Shown here: positions 21,626 to 32,099 of the stretch, in pieces
Position numbering within the stretch: the stretch's first letter is position 1
How the letters are laid out: each line of letters opens with the position of its first letter
Origin: Aralia elata
Lineage: Eukaryota > Streptophyta > Magnoliopsida > Apiales > Araliaceae
NCBI GenBank assembly: GCA_034770075.1
Contig: CM068383.1
Location: 44,721,222 to 44,785,221 of the forward strand
Reading direction: 5' to 3'
Length of the DNA: 64,000 bases
Program-made: the position numbers and the translations under genes
Notes under the pieces: model-generated
The model's database searches: none
Told to the model about the DNA's origin: nothing
Seen by the model: only the letters and a program-made list of their open reading frames with translations

Positions 21626-22216
21626 AAATCACCCAAACCTTTCAACAAGTCAAAGGACCGGATCTTTTGTCAGCCCAGCGAGATACCGATGCGACCGGTA
21701 CGTGGGAGATCACAAGAAAAGCAACTGGGGCACTTGTCACTACCCAAGAAATGATGAAGTGCAAATTGGCACCCATGCAAGAATCCCATCAACATGCACC
21801 TTCATCATCAAATGCTACCTCATGTCAATTCAATCTTCAACGGTACGATCATCTGGCATTTGTCAAGCATAGTTTTCCCGGGATACGATGATCCGCGTGA
21901 AAGGGGATTTTATTTGGCTTGATAGGAATCGGATTAATTCTGACAAGCAACCGTGGAGCACGATCGTGAGAATGATTAGACGAAGAAAGCTATTCAACCT
22001 TTTGATCGGGTACAAAGCCTTAATTCAAAGCAACGTTTGCGACAGAATCGACCTCATGTGACAGCCTTCACTTTGCATTTGCACAAATTTTCAGTTGTGG
22101 GGTATAAAACTATGACGACGTTGATGGCGATTAACACGTAGTCAGACAGTCAATAATTATCAAGCTAAAATTAAGAAGTCAGACGATAAATGATCATCAA
22201 GCTAATGTCTCGAATC
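21626..22216 (+). other. Non-coding interior of element B
   Basis: No homology to the coding parts of A and no credible ORF are visible. It leads into the first copy of the ~130-nt motif. Confidence 0.5.
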
Positions 22217-22344
22217 GTGGCATGGGTTATTCGAGTAATTAAGCCCGAGGGGTGTCTCTACACCTGGTGCCCTAAAGCCATCTGGTTCGGGAGTCGCTGG
22301 CCCAACACTCGTTACATGGGTAACTCAAAGCCTAAGAAAACGAG
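22217..22344 (+). ncRNA. ~130-nt conserved motif, copy 1 (candidate structured RNA)
   Basis: The motif starts GTGGCATGGG and contains GGGGTGT-CTCT-ACACC, CCCTAAAGCCATCTGGTT-CGGGAGTC and GTTACATGGGTAAC, ending CCTAAGAAAACGAG. Two further copies follow in B, and one diverged copy lies in the Athila element at 46396-46530. Several segments can form hairpins, and substitutions in one helix keep the pairing. Function is unknown. Confidence 0.55.
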
Positions 22345-22379
22345 CATTACAGTAGAGGAGGCCCGAGCAGATTCGAATC

Positions 22380-22505
22380 GTGGCATGGGCTACTCGAGTA
22401 ATTAAGCCTAAGGGGTGTCTCTACATCTGGTGCCCTAAAGCCGTCTGGTTTGGCAGTCACCGGCCTAACACTCGCTACATGGGTAACTCAAGCCTAAGAA
22501 AACGA
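22380..22505 (+). ncRNA. ~130-nt conserved motif, copy 2
   Basis: Same block order as copy 1, with GGTGT-CTCT-ACATC (a G-U pair replaces G-C), CCCTAAAGCCGTCTGG and TACATGGGTAACTC. It starts 163 bp after copy 1. Confidence 0.55.
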
Positions 22506-22563
22506 ATCTTGCGCAAGGTCAAGCAAAGAATGAATGGTGCAGACCACCAGCTTGTCTCGAACC

Positions 22564-22696
22564 GTGGCCTTTGTTACTCGAGTAAATAAACCGAAGGGGT
22601 GTTTGTACACCTAATGCCCCAAAATCATCTGGTTTGGGAGTCATTGGTCCAAAACTCGTTAAATGGGTAACTTTGAATAGCCTAAGAAAACGAGAC
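22564..22696 (+). ncRNA. ~130-nt conserved motif, copy 3
   Basis: The most diverged copy in B and the one most like the Athila copy: GTGGCCTTTGTTACTCG, GGTGT-TTGT-ACACC, ATCATCTGGTTTGGGAGTCATT and AAATGGGTAAC. It starts 184 bp after copy 2. Confidence 0.55.
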
Positions 22697-23931
22697 AAGT
22701 GAAGTGGGCTAATAAAGAGAAAAGATAATACGAAAAACTCTCGGCCTTAAACAAGAAGTCATGGAAGAGAAACCCCTACTGAATGCTGCATCTCACAGTG
22801 CATTTGTCATATGACGTCAATTCTGCTAAGGACGTTGTCGAGAATGGAGACAGGATACCTTTGACAAGGAAAGGTAGTTCTTTTGAATTTGACCTTACTC
22901 ACGTACAATGACCATGAATGCTTGAAGGTGTTCTTACGATTTCATAACTCGTTAAATAGAAAATCATCAACTCACGAGGGATTGAAAAAAAAATAAAAAT
23001 AAAAAAAAATAAAAAAAAACAAAACTTCCAATCTAGTACATTCACGGTTCACAACTTGCTAGATTGTGCGATCAATAGATATTCAATTTCATGTGCTTTA
23101 ACTGCATTTTTGTCGAGATTATAATATCTTTGTGTTGAACTAACACTAACGGCCCGAGCCTTCAAGTTTTGGCATTTGTTAGTCATCTGATATGCAGGAT
23201 CTTGCAGAGCTGTGGATAACTCAGCACGGTCGACATCGCGAGTTTTCGATAGAAATCCTTGGTAACAACACGTGCCAAGGCTGGGGCAGTTAAGAATCGT
23301 GAAATGGAAGGAAGCTGAGGCTGCACAGAACTTCTCGTCATTGGGCTTCTCCCCAATCCTGACTATCACTGCCTCGACATCCAAATGATCCACGTGCATG
23401 AGCATATACAAGGATGATATAATGCGGGACAACAGCATATCGGCCAGCAGAAATGATCAAAAGGCCAAGGAGCTAACATAGCTGTCGATCATCACAGAGA
23501 GCGAAACAGACTGCCTCAACTCGATGAAATGAAGACGACCAAGAACAGGCAGATTACCAAACCAATGTTGAAGTCTAGAAACTACACTTCACGACGAGGC
23601 GTGATCCGATCAAATGTTGGCAAATAATGGCGACAGTCGAATCGTATCATTTGACTGAACAAGGGTCATTTCTATCTAGAACATATGTTGTGCACATGCA
23701 TCTGTCCATAACATATCTGCCAGATCATGCATAACACCTTTTTCATGCATGCAGGTTCGATCAAAATGAAAATCTTCAGGAAAGTACAAGCACGTCGCTT
23801 TCAACCTCATAAATGATCATAGTGATGGCTTTTGCGGCATGGTACGTGGACGATATTGGTGGGAGATCCAGGACAAAAGCTGATCAACAATCCCATCCAA
23901 AAAAAAAAGAAAAAGAAAAAGAAAAAAAACA
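22697..23931 (+). other. Non-coding interior of element B before the arrays
   Basis: It contains an A-rich low-complexity stretch near 22985-23025 and no recognisable protein homology. A 129-codon minus-strand frame (23049-23438) has no support beyond being open. Confidence 0.5.
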
Positions 23932-26900
23932 ACAAACCCTGGGAAGGGCTGAGATCCACGCGAACCACAACAAGATGGTGAGCAACCCTGGGAAGGGCTG
24001 ATATCCACAAAAAAGAAAAAAAGATAAAAAATAACAAACCCTGGGAAGGGCTGAGATCCACGCGAACCACAACAAGATGGTGAGCAACCCTAGGAAGGGC
24101 TGATATCCACAAAAAAGAAAAAAGACAAAAAACAACAAACCCTGGGAAGGGCTGAGATCCACGCGAACCACAACAAGATGGTGAGCAACCCTGGGAAGGG
24201 CTGATATCCACAAAAAAGAAAAAAAGACAAAAAACAACAAACCCTAGGAAGGGCTGAGATCCACGCGAACCACAACAAGATGGTGAGCAACCCTGGGAAG
24301 GACTGATATCCACAAAAAAGAAAAAAGACGAAAAACAACAAACCCTGGAAGGGCTGAGATCCACGCGAACCACAACAAGATGGTGAGCAACCTTGGGAAG
24401 GGCTGATATCCACAAAAAGAAAAAAGACAAAAAATAACACACCCTGGGAAGGGCTGATATCCACGCGAACCACAACAAGATGGTGAGCAACCCTGGGAAG
24501 GGCTGATATCCACAAAAAAGAAAAAAGACAAAAAACAATAAACCCTGGGAAGGGCTGAGATCCACGCGAACCACAACAAGATGGTGAGCAACCCTGAGAA
24601 GGGCAGATATCCACAAAAAAGAAAAAAAGACAAAAAATAACAAACCCTGGGAAGGACTGAGATCCACGCGAACCACAACAAGATGGTGAGCAACCCTGGG
24701 AAGGGCTGATATCCACAAAAAAGAAAAAAGACAAAAAACAACAAACCCTGGGAAGGGCTGAGATCCACGCGAACCACAACAAGATGGTGAGCAACCCTGG
24801 GAAGGGCTGATATCCACAAAAAAGAAAAAAGACGAAAAACAAGAAACCCTGGGAAGGGCTGAGATCCACGCGAACCACAATAAGATGGTGAGCAACCCTG
24901 GGAAGGGCTGATATCCACAAAAAGAAAAAAGACAAAAAACAACAAACCCTGGGAAGGGCTGAGATCCACGCGAACCACAACAAGATGGTGAGCAACCCTG
25001 GGAAGGGCTGATATCCACAAAAAAAAAGACAAAAAACAACAAACCCTGGGAAGGGCTGATATACACAAAAAGAAAAAAAGACAAAAAACAACAAACCCTA
25101 GGAAGGGCTGATATCCACGCGAACCACAACAAGATGGTAAGCAACCTCGGGAAGGGCTGATATCCACAAAAAGGAAAAAGACAAAAAACAACAAACCCTG
25201 GGAAGAGCAGAGATCCACGCGAACCACAACAAGATGGTGAACAACCCTGGGAAGGGCTGATATCCACAAAAAAGAAAATAAGACAAAAAACAACAAACCC
25301 TGGGAAGGGCTGAGATCCACGCGAACCACAACAAGATTGTGAGCAACCCTGGGAAGGGCTGATATCCACAAAAAAGAAAAAAGACAAAAAACAACAAACC
25401 CTGCGAAGTGTTGAGATCCACGCGAACCACAACAAGATGGTGAGCAACCCTGGGAAGGGCTGATATCCACAAAAAAGAAAAAAAGACAAAAAACAGCAAA
25501 CCCTGGGAAGGGCTGAGATCCACGCGAACCACAACAAGATGGTGAGCAACCTTGGGAAGGGTTGATATCCACAAAAAAGAAAAAAGACGAAAAACAACAA
25601 ACCCTGGGAAGGGCTGAGATCCACGCGAACCACAACAAGATGGTGAGCAACCCTGGGAAGGGCTGATATCCACAAAAAGAAAAAAGACAAAAAACAACAA
25701 ACCCTGGGAAGGGCTGAGATCCACAAAAAGAAAAAAAGACAAAAAATAACAAACCCTGGGAAGGGCTGATATCCACGCGAACCACAACAAGATGATAAGC
25801 AACCCTGGGAAGGGCTGATATCCACAAAAAAGAAAAAAGACAAAAAACAACAAACCCTGGGAAGGGCTGAGATCCACGCGAACCACAACAAGATGGTGAG
25901 CAACCCTGGGAAGGGCTGATATCCACAAAAAAGAAAAAAGACAAAAAACAACAAACCCTGGGAAGGGCTGAGATCCACGCGAACCACAACAAGATGGTAT
26001 GCAACCCTGGGAAGGGCTGATATCCACAAAAAGGGAAAAGACAAAAAACAACAAACCCTGGGAAGGGCTGAGATCCACGCGAACCACAACAAGATGGTGA
26101 GCAACCCTGGGAAGGGCTGATATCCACAAAAAAGAAAAAAAGACAAAAAACAACAAACCCTGGGAAGGGCTGAGATCCACGCGAACCACAACAAGATGGT
26201 GAGCAACCCTGGGAAGGGCTGATATCCACAAAAAAGAAAAAAAGACAAAAAACAACAAACCCTGGGAAGGGCTGAGATCCACGCGAACCACAACAAGATG
26301 GTGAGCAACCGTGGGAAGGGCTGATATCCACAAAAAAGAAAAAAAGACAAAAAACAACAAACCCTGGGAAGGGCTGAGATCCATGCGAACCACAACAAGA
26401 TGGTGAGCAACCCTGGGAAGGGCTGATATCCACAAAAAAGAAAAAAGACAAAAAACAACAAACCCTAGGAAGGGCTGAGATCCACGCGAACCACAACAAG
26501 ATGGTGAGCAACCCTGGGAAGGGCTGATATCCACAAAAAAGAAAAAAGACGAAAAACAACAAACCCTGGGAAGGGCTGAGATCCACGCGAACCACAACAA
26601 GATGGTGAGCAACCCTGGGAAGGGCTGATATCCACAAAAAGAAAAAAGACAAAAAACAACAAACCCTGGGAAGGGCTGAGATCCACGCGAACCACAACAA
26701 GATGGTAAGCAACCCTGGGAAGGGCTGATATCCACAAAAAGGAAAAAAGACAAAAAACAACAAACCCTGGGAAGGGCTGATATCCACAAAAAGAAAAAAA
26801 GACAAAAAACAACAAACCCTGGGAAAGGCTGATATCCACGCGAACCACAACAAGATGGTAAGCAACCCTGGGAAGGGCTGATATCCACAAAAAGGAAAAA

Positions 26901-27037
26901 AGACAAAAAACAACAAATCCTGGGAAGGGCTGAGATCCACGCGAACCACAACAAGATGGTGAGCAACCCTGGGAAGGGCTGATATCCACAAAAAGAAAAA
27001 AAGACAAAAAACAACAAACCCTGGGAAGGGCTGAGAT
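23932..27037 (+). repeat. ~101-bp tandem array in element B (about 30 units)
   Basis: Each 101-102-bp unit has two halves that both begin CCCTGGGAAGGGCTGA(G/T)ATCC. The first half continues CGCGAACCACAACAAGATGG, the second with an A-rich tail (AAAAAAGAAAAAAGACAAAA). Length varies mainly in the A-runs. Some units lack the first half (near 25030-25080, 25720-25750 and 26780-26820). The minus strand is free of stops over long distances in all frames, giving apparent ORFs of 334-915 codons that simply repeat the unit. It abuts the 70-bp array. Confidence 0.93.
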
Positions 27038-27955
27038 CCAAGATAACCAACCGGCGACGATAACCGGCGGTTACGAGATGGGTGACCGGCGACGATACCC
27101 GGCCCCGACGAGACAATCGACCGGCGACGATAACCGGCGATTACGAGATGGATGTCCGGCGACGAAAACCAGCTCCGACGAGATAACCAACCGGCGACGA
27201 TAACCGGGGGTTACGAGATGGGTGACCGGCGACGATACCCGGCCCCGACGAGACAATCGACCGGCGACGATAACCGGCGATTACGAGATGGATGACCGGC
27301 GAAGAAAACCGGCTCCGACAAGATAACCAACCGGCGACAATAAACGGGGGTTACGAGATGGGTGACCGGCGACGATACCCGGCCCCGACGAGATAATCGA
27401 CCGGCGACGATAACCGGCGATTACGAGATGGATGTCCGGCGACGAAAACCGGCTCCGACGAGATAACCAACCGGCGACGATAACCGGGGGTTACGAGATG
27501 GGTGACCGGCGACGATACCCGGCCCCAACGAGACATTCGACCGGCGACGATAACCGGCGATTACGAGATGGATGTCCGGCGACGAAAACCGGCTCCGACA
27601 AGATAACCAACCGGCGACGATAACCGGGGGTTACAAGATGGGTGACCGGCGACGATACCCGGCTCCGACAAGATAACTAACCGGCGATGATAATCGGGGG
27701 TTACGAGATGGGTGACCAGCGACGATACCCGGCCCCGACAAGACAATCGACCGGCGACGATAACCGGCGATTACGAGATGGATGTCCGGCCACGAAAACC
27801 GGCTCCGACAAGACAACCAACCGGCGACGATACCCGGTGGTTACGAGATGGGTGACCGGCGACGATACCCGGCCACGACAAGACAATCAACCGGCGACGA
27901 TATCCGGTGATTACGAGACGAGCGACCGGATACGAAACCCGGCGCGGACAAGACG
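27038..27955 (+). repeat. 70-bp tandem array in element B (~13 units)
   Basis: This is the reverse complement of the array at 12733-14010, as expected because B is on the opposite strand. It has the same alternating 70-bp variants (GATGGATGTCCGGCGACG and GATGGGTGACCGGCGACG). It lies about 190 bp before the 3' LTR, the same relative place as in A. Confidence 0.92.
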
Positions 27956-28130
27956 ATTGTGTGAGGCATTGACACCCTTACGAATGTTTTGCATGCTTTG
28001 CATCTTGTGTTGCATCATAAGCTATATGTGTTGCATCACGTATGTATTGTCATTCTTCTGCACTGTCATTCATGCATCGGGTGTCTATTTCTTTATCCTG
28101 TTCATTTCATTTAACATTTCATAAACATGA

Positions 28131-28144
28131 TAAAGAGGGGCAGC
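28131..28144 (+). other. Polypurine tract of element B
   Basis: TAAAGAGGGGCAGC lies immediately before the LTR start TGTAGACACCC. The preceding 27956-28130 is non-coding and similar to 12571-12732 of A. Confidence 0.85.
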
Positions 28145-30136
28145 TGTAGACACCCAATTTTTGCGTTTCCTATACTAACCTTGGCAGGAGGGGAAAAATC
28201 ATCAATTAACCCAACCTACGAGACGGAAGGTGGACATAAGTGCGAACGCTCAAAACCACCACGACGACTTATAATCAAGGTTGACACGACGACGGGCGAA
28301 GCAAGCACCCATGAATGATGTGGCACTTTTCCCAGCGGTTCCCGGACTGCAAAATGCAAGCCTTTCAGCAGAAACCGATGATCCGACACGAGAATCGAGG
28401 TGCGGTCTGGAAAATGAGAAAATCAGCCCACACAGCCGCGGATTGATCTGCGGCCAAACGATTAAAATAATGGTAGTGCGCGAGACGGCTGAAGTGCGCG
28501 GCGGGTGCGGGGAAACCGAGGCCAGCCGCAGATTGATCTGCGGCTGCCTATGGCAGCCCCTTATCAGGCCATCAGCATACAGAAACAGCGGGGATTCAAC
28601 GGCGGCAGCAGCTCGGGAAGAACAACAAAATCAGCAACAATTAAGAGAGAAAAGAGAGAAAATAGTGAGGAATTGTATCCATTTTGTGAGACTATATATC
28701 ATATATTTCTACTCTATTCAATACACAAATTCACATATATTGTGTGGATTATTTGCAAAGTGAAAAATTCTTTGTTTTAGCATTTTGTTTTACCATTTTT
28801 GTTGAAGCTTTTTGTCATCCAAATTATATTAAATGTAGTTGTTCTTGTATATTGTTATGAATCCATGGATTGAGGGCTATTAGTGAGGGTTCCAAATGGA
28901 ACGAAATTCCTCCTAATGGCCCGATGATATCCATTTGGTGAATTTTTAGCTCGTTGTAATGATGTATTGTGCATAGATTGTTTAGATTGCTATTTTTAGG
29001 ATCTTGTGGGTGAGTAGCGATTTTGGATGCGAGCCTAGGAGCGCGACCCCGTGGTCCAAATCCGATGATGGACATCTATTGATATATGTAATAAATTCGA
29101 TGTATCTTTCATTGTAAATATGTAATCGTCGGGCCTTAAAACGACGCCAAGGCGAGAATCGTGTTTAAGGCCCCGAAATAGTGAAACTTGTGATCGTAGG
29201 CGTTTGGGGTTATTTTGATGGCTTACATGCCCATGAATAGCCCCAACGCATTTTAATGCTTGATTTGATTTATGAGACGAAATTGATTTCAAAGCTAAAC
29301 GATAAGATTTTCGTAAAATCAATCGAACTAGGTTATTAGAATCACGAGGTTAATAAATGGGAAGTGCTAACGAATGTCGATTTCTATTTCAACGAGAAAG
29401 CTAAAGAAAATCGTTTTCAAACATCACAAGAAATGGTTTTGTGAAATAAATGACGTTTTATTAAACCGTTGTGCATAGGGTTAAAGAGATTCTAGAAGTT
29501 GCCCATCATGGTATTTACGAAAGCAACATATAGATCTCGATTCCTATTTTGACGAAGGTTTAGAAAACTCTTGTTTTTGCCAAAACGACACCTAATGAAA
29601 ATCTCATAGTTTTGATAAAATCAAACCTTTCTCATAAAGCTTTCTCGTATAAGCCGAAGGACATTCTAAAGCACTCCCAAAGCACGATTTTCCCTAAAAA
29701 ATCCAAATGATTCTTTCATACAAACTCACCACAACATTCACATAGGCACACACACACACACGCGCATACACACACATTTCATGAATTCAAGGATAGGAAA
29801 GCATCGAGATTGCGGTAACCGTGTATCACGGAAGTCGGGGGGTGCCTAACACCTTCCCCTCGCTTAAGCAAGACCCCGAACTCTATGAATCTCTGTTTGC
29901 AGACCAATTAATTCAGAGTCACATATGAGCCAGCGATTTATAAAAAAACGAAAATTCGGATGAGTTGGTACATCCATTTCAAATATACCAACTGGCGACT
30001 CTGGTTAATTGGCTCATCATAAAAAACGATCTTTCAAAAATCCCGTCGACATTAATGCCGATCTTTTCCCAAAAATCATTAAATCAAAAGGATAAAATCG
30101 GAAAAGACATTAACGACGAGAAACCCGGCGTCGACA
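28145..30136 (+). repeat. 3' LTR of element B (1992 bp)
   Basis: It is nearly identical to 17146-19158 but has one palindromic unit (28524-28545) where the 5' LTR has two. It ends GGCGTCGACA at 30136, followed by the TSD GTCTT. Confidence 0.93.
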
Positions 30137-30141
30137 GTCTT

Positions 30142-31587
30142 TTGGGCCATTCTTGGTCCTTATTAACCTTTCAGGTGCCCATGGGCTTTGTGGAGGGTAT
30201 TCTGAGCTATTGGGCGCCTGCCCGTCAGGTGTTCAGGTTAGGGATGGTAGAGCTGACCCCCACCCTCGAGGAGTATGCTCGTTTCACCGGCTTGCCTTTG
30301 GATAGACCTTGTGCCAGGGTCACGGCTGGTTCCATGCGCCGTCAGTTCTTGACCTTTATCGGTTTGCGGAGGGCTGTCTTGTTACCGGTGATCACATCAG
30401 ACCATATGGTTCCCCTTCAGTTCTTGATTGACCGATTTGGTTCACCTGACAGTTTTCGTCTTTTCTTCGTCGATTTTTCTGTATCTGAGGAGCGCTGGGG
30501 CGCTTCAAGAGTAGACATTCTGATGGCCTGTGTCGTCTCAGTTTTGTACTTGCCCGCAGGACCTGATCAGTTGGACATGCGAGTTGTTGCGGCTGTTCGA
30601 GCCCTTCAGGAGGATTACACCATTCTTCCCATGATATTGGCGGATACCTATATGTCAGCTTCATGCTGTCAATCCTTCCGTGGCAGGGTATTCAGAGGGA
30701 GTTCGACCTTATTGTATATGTGGTTCATGAGTCATCTTAGTCCCATCGGCCATTTCCGTCGCCAAGGGTTTTGCTTCAGCCATGACATAACCACGCAATT
30801 TTCGTTTCGTCCCGTGAGCTGTACTGATGTGGCCTCCTGGACATCATTTTTGTCTGTCATTGAGGATCCCTTTCATCTATTGGTCTACTTGGGCTATTGC
30901 TCCTTTATGAGCTTCTTGACTCACGTGCCCACCCTGGATTTCATCCCTATCGCTGGCTTGAGGGGTGTGACGACTTATCATCCCCTGGCGGTTATGGGGC
31001 AGTTTGATCAGACACAAGATTTACACCCTTTCGCGGGTGCAGCCGCCTACCGATTCCTTATATCATCCCGTTCAGAGAGGGATCTACTGCGGGTATACGA
31101 TCTTTGGTCTAGCAGGATCTTTGTTGAATACAGTGAGAGTTGTCACATCCAGACATTTGCTTACGTGCAGTGGTTGCGCGGAGACTTGGATCCGGCTGGT
31201 TTGAGTCAGACTGGGGCCTTTGATGACTCTGGAGTGATTTTCCCAGAGGATACCACAGACCACCCTGTCTCAGCTGATTCTGCCCCAAGTTGGGCTACTG
31301 AGGATACCCGACTCCGCCTGGCCTTGATTACTGCTGAGGCCGAGAGGGATGCCGCTCTTGTCGAGAGAGATGATGCCATTCGGGCTAGAGACGCTGCCAT
31401 TGCTGACAGAGAGGCCATTGTATTTCAGACCAGGGCAGTTGTAGATGGTCATTTTGGGACTGTCAGCCGAGCTACTGCTTTACTGGATCGTATTAATATG
31501 GTGGGGCAGCAGATTGCAGGAGATGCTGATGCTTCAGATCTATCCATCACCTTGTCCATCCTGCTTCAGCTAGTTTCAGATTTGTAG
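30142..31587 (+). CDS. Antisense ORF 2 of element A, remaining 481 codons
   Basis: It continues the frame of 17026-17145 directly after the TSD, with no stop or frameshift (521 codons in total). The N-terminal third has WSLLTFQVPMG and a VELTPTLEEYARFTGLPL motif, the type of sequence seen in extra ORFs of Tat elements (DUF7745/plant-mobile-domain-like; family named from memory). Near the C-terminus, about residues 430-470, is a charged Ala/Arg/Asp-rich coiled coil (AERDAALVERDDAIRARDAA). It runs antisense to gag-pol and ends tail to tail with pol. An in-frame stretch upstream of 30142 belongs to the LTR of B and is not part of the gene. Function is unknown. Confidence 0.75.
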   Translation: MGHSWSLLTFQVPMGFVEGILSYWAPARQVFRLGMVELTPTLEEYARFTGLPLDRPCARVTAGSMRRQFLTFIGLRRAVLLPVITSDHMVPLQFLIDRFGSPDSFRLFFVDFSVSEERWGASRVDILMACVVSVLYLPAGPDQLDMRVVAAVRALQEDYTILPMILADTYMSASCCQSFRGRVFRGSSTLLYMWFMSHLSPIGHFRRQGFCFSHDITTQFSFRPVSCTDVASWTSFLSVIEDPFHLLVYLGYCSFMSFLTHVPTLDFIPIAGLRGVTTYHPLAVMGQFDQTQDLHPFAGAAAYRFLISSRSERDLLRVYDLWSSRIFVEYSESCHIQTFAYVQWLRGDLDPAGLSQTGAFDDSGVIFPEDTTDHPVSADSAPSWATEDTRLRLALITAEAERDAALVERDDAIRARDAAIADREAIVFQTRAVVDGHFGTVSRATALLDRINMVGQQIAGDADASDLSITLSILLQLVSDL

Positions 31588-32028
31588 ATTATTTTATTTC
31601 CTGCATAGACTATGTTAGTTTCATCAGTTATCGAAAGAGAAATCTTGTAATAAAATGACTTATATATATAGACATGCATTTAAATTTAGTCATTTTCCCT
31701 TTTGTCGTATCATTGCTTTTCATTGGATCCTCATTTTATCCAGTTGACCACGATTTTGACATTTCGCCTTCTTTCTCTTCTCAAGTCTTGATGGAGATTT
31801 GACGGATATTGTCGTGCACCTTTTGATTTCATCGGATTGAATCTCAGATTTTGGATAACTGTTTGGTTGGGTCAGGGTTATGTCCTTTAGGGTGAAGCTG
31901 GTTAGGCAGCTGGCTTCGGGAAGGTTTTGAGGGCGTAGGAAGGTTTTATCTAGCTATTGAAAAATGGTTTTGGTTAGGGAAAGGATTATTTTTATTTTTT
32001 TTGGATCGGACCGCGCCATGATGGCTGC
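31588..32028. other. Spacer between two convergent genes of element A
   Basis: It lies between the stop of antisense ORF 2 and the end of pol. AATAAA at 31649-31654, about 60 nt after the ORF 2 stop, is a possible poly(A) signal on the plus strand. No gene is seen. Confidence 0.55.
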
Positions 32029-32067
32029 CTACGTACCCCACAAGTTGGGAGATCAGGTCCTACGTAG
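32029..32067 (-). ncRNA. Hairpin directly downstream of the pol stop of A
   Basis: On the minus strand CTACGTA (32067-32061) pairs perfectly with TACGTAG (32035-32029). Inside, CCCA and TGGG form a second short helix around a 5-nt loop. It starts about 33 nt after the pol stop and is preceded by GAGAGCGAA. I recall similar ACTACGTAGG...TACGTAGGC sequence from other plant Tat-type elements. A role in 3' processing, translation or packaging is inference. Confidence 0.6.
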
Positions 32068-32099
32068 TTCGCTCTCAAAGGAAAAAGGAAACTGATGGT

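Larger units (their letters stand above)
17146..30136 (+). mobile_element. Non-autonomous Tat-like element B, inserted in antisense ORF 2 of A
   Basis: LTRs at 17146-19158 and 28145-30136 (TGTAGACACCC...GGCGTCGACA) are flanked by GTCTT at 17141-17145 and 30137-30141. Inside are a PBS, a conserved leader with a small ORF, reordered fragments of integrase and RT, three copies of a ~130-nt motif, a ~101-bp array (about 30 units), a 70-bp array and a PPT. No gag or complete pol is present, so it must have depended on a relative. The LTRs differ from each other by roughly 1-2% by eye plus one 22-bp unit. They are clearly related to but distinct from those of A. Confidence 0.93.

Noticed and set aside
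22190..22589. Overlapping 70-codon ORFs with a repeated CLYxWCPKAxWFGS pattern
   Set aside because: They translate the ~130-nt motif. The Athila copy has stops in all plus-strand frames, so the motif is unlikely to code for protein.
23049..23438. 129-codon minus-strand ORF in element B
   Set aside because: No homology or repeat support; the length is not exceptional for 3 kb of non-coding DNA.
23807..27116. Overlapping minus-strand ORFs of 334 to 915 codons rich in Phe, Ser and Pro
   Set aside because: They translate a ~101-bp tandem repeat in three frames. Unit length near a multiple of 3 and lack of stop triplets in the unit explain them.
29965..30141. First 59 codons of the open frame that continues into antisense ORF 2
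   Set aside because: They lie in the LTR and TSD of element B. The gene's true 5' part is at 17026-17145.
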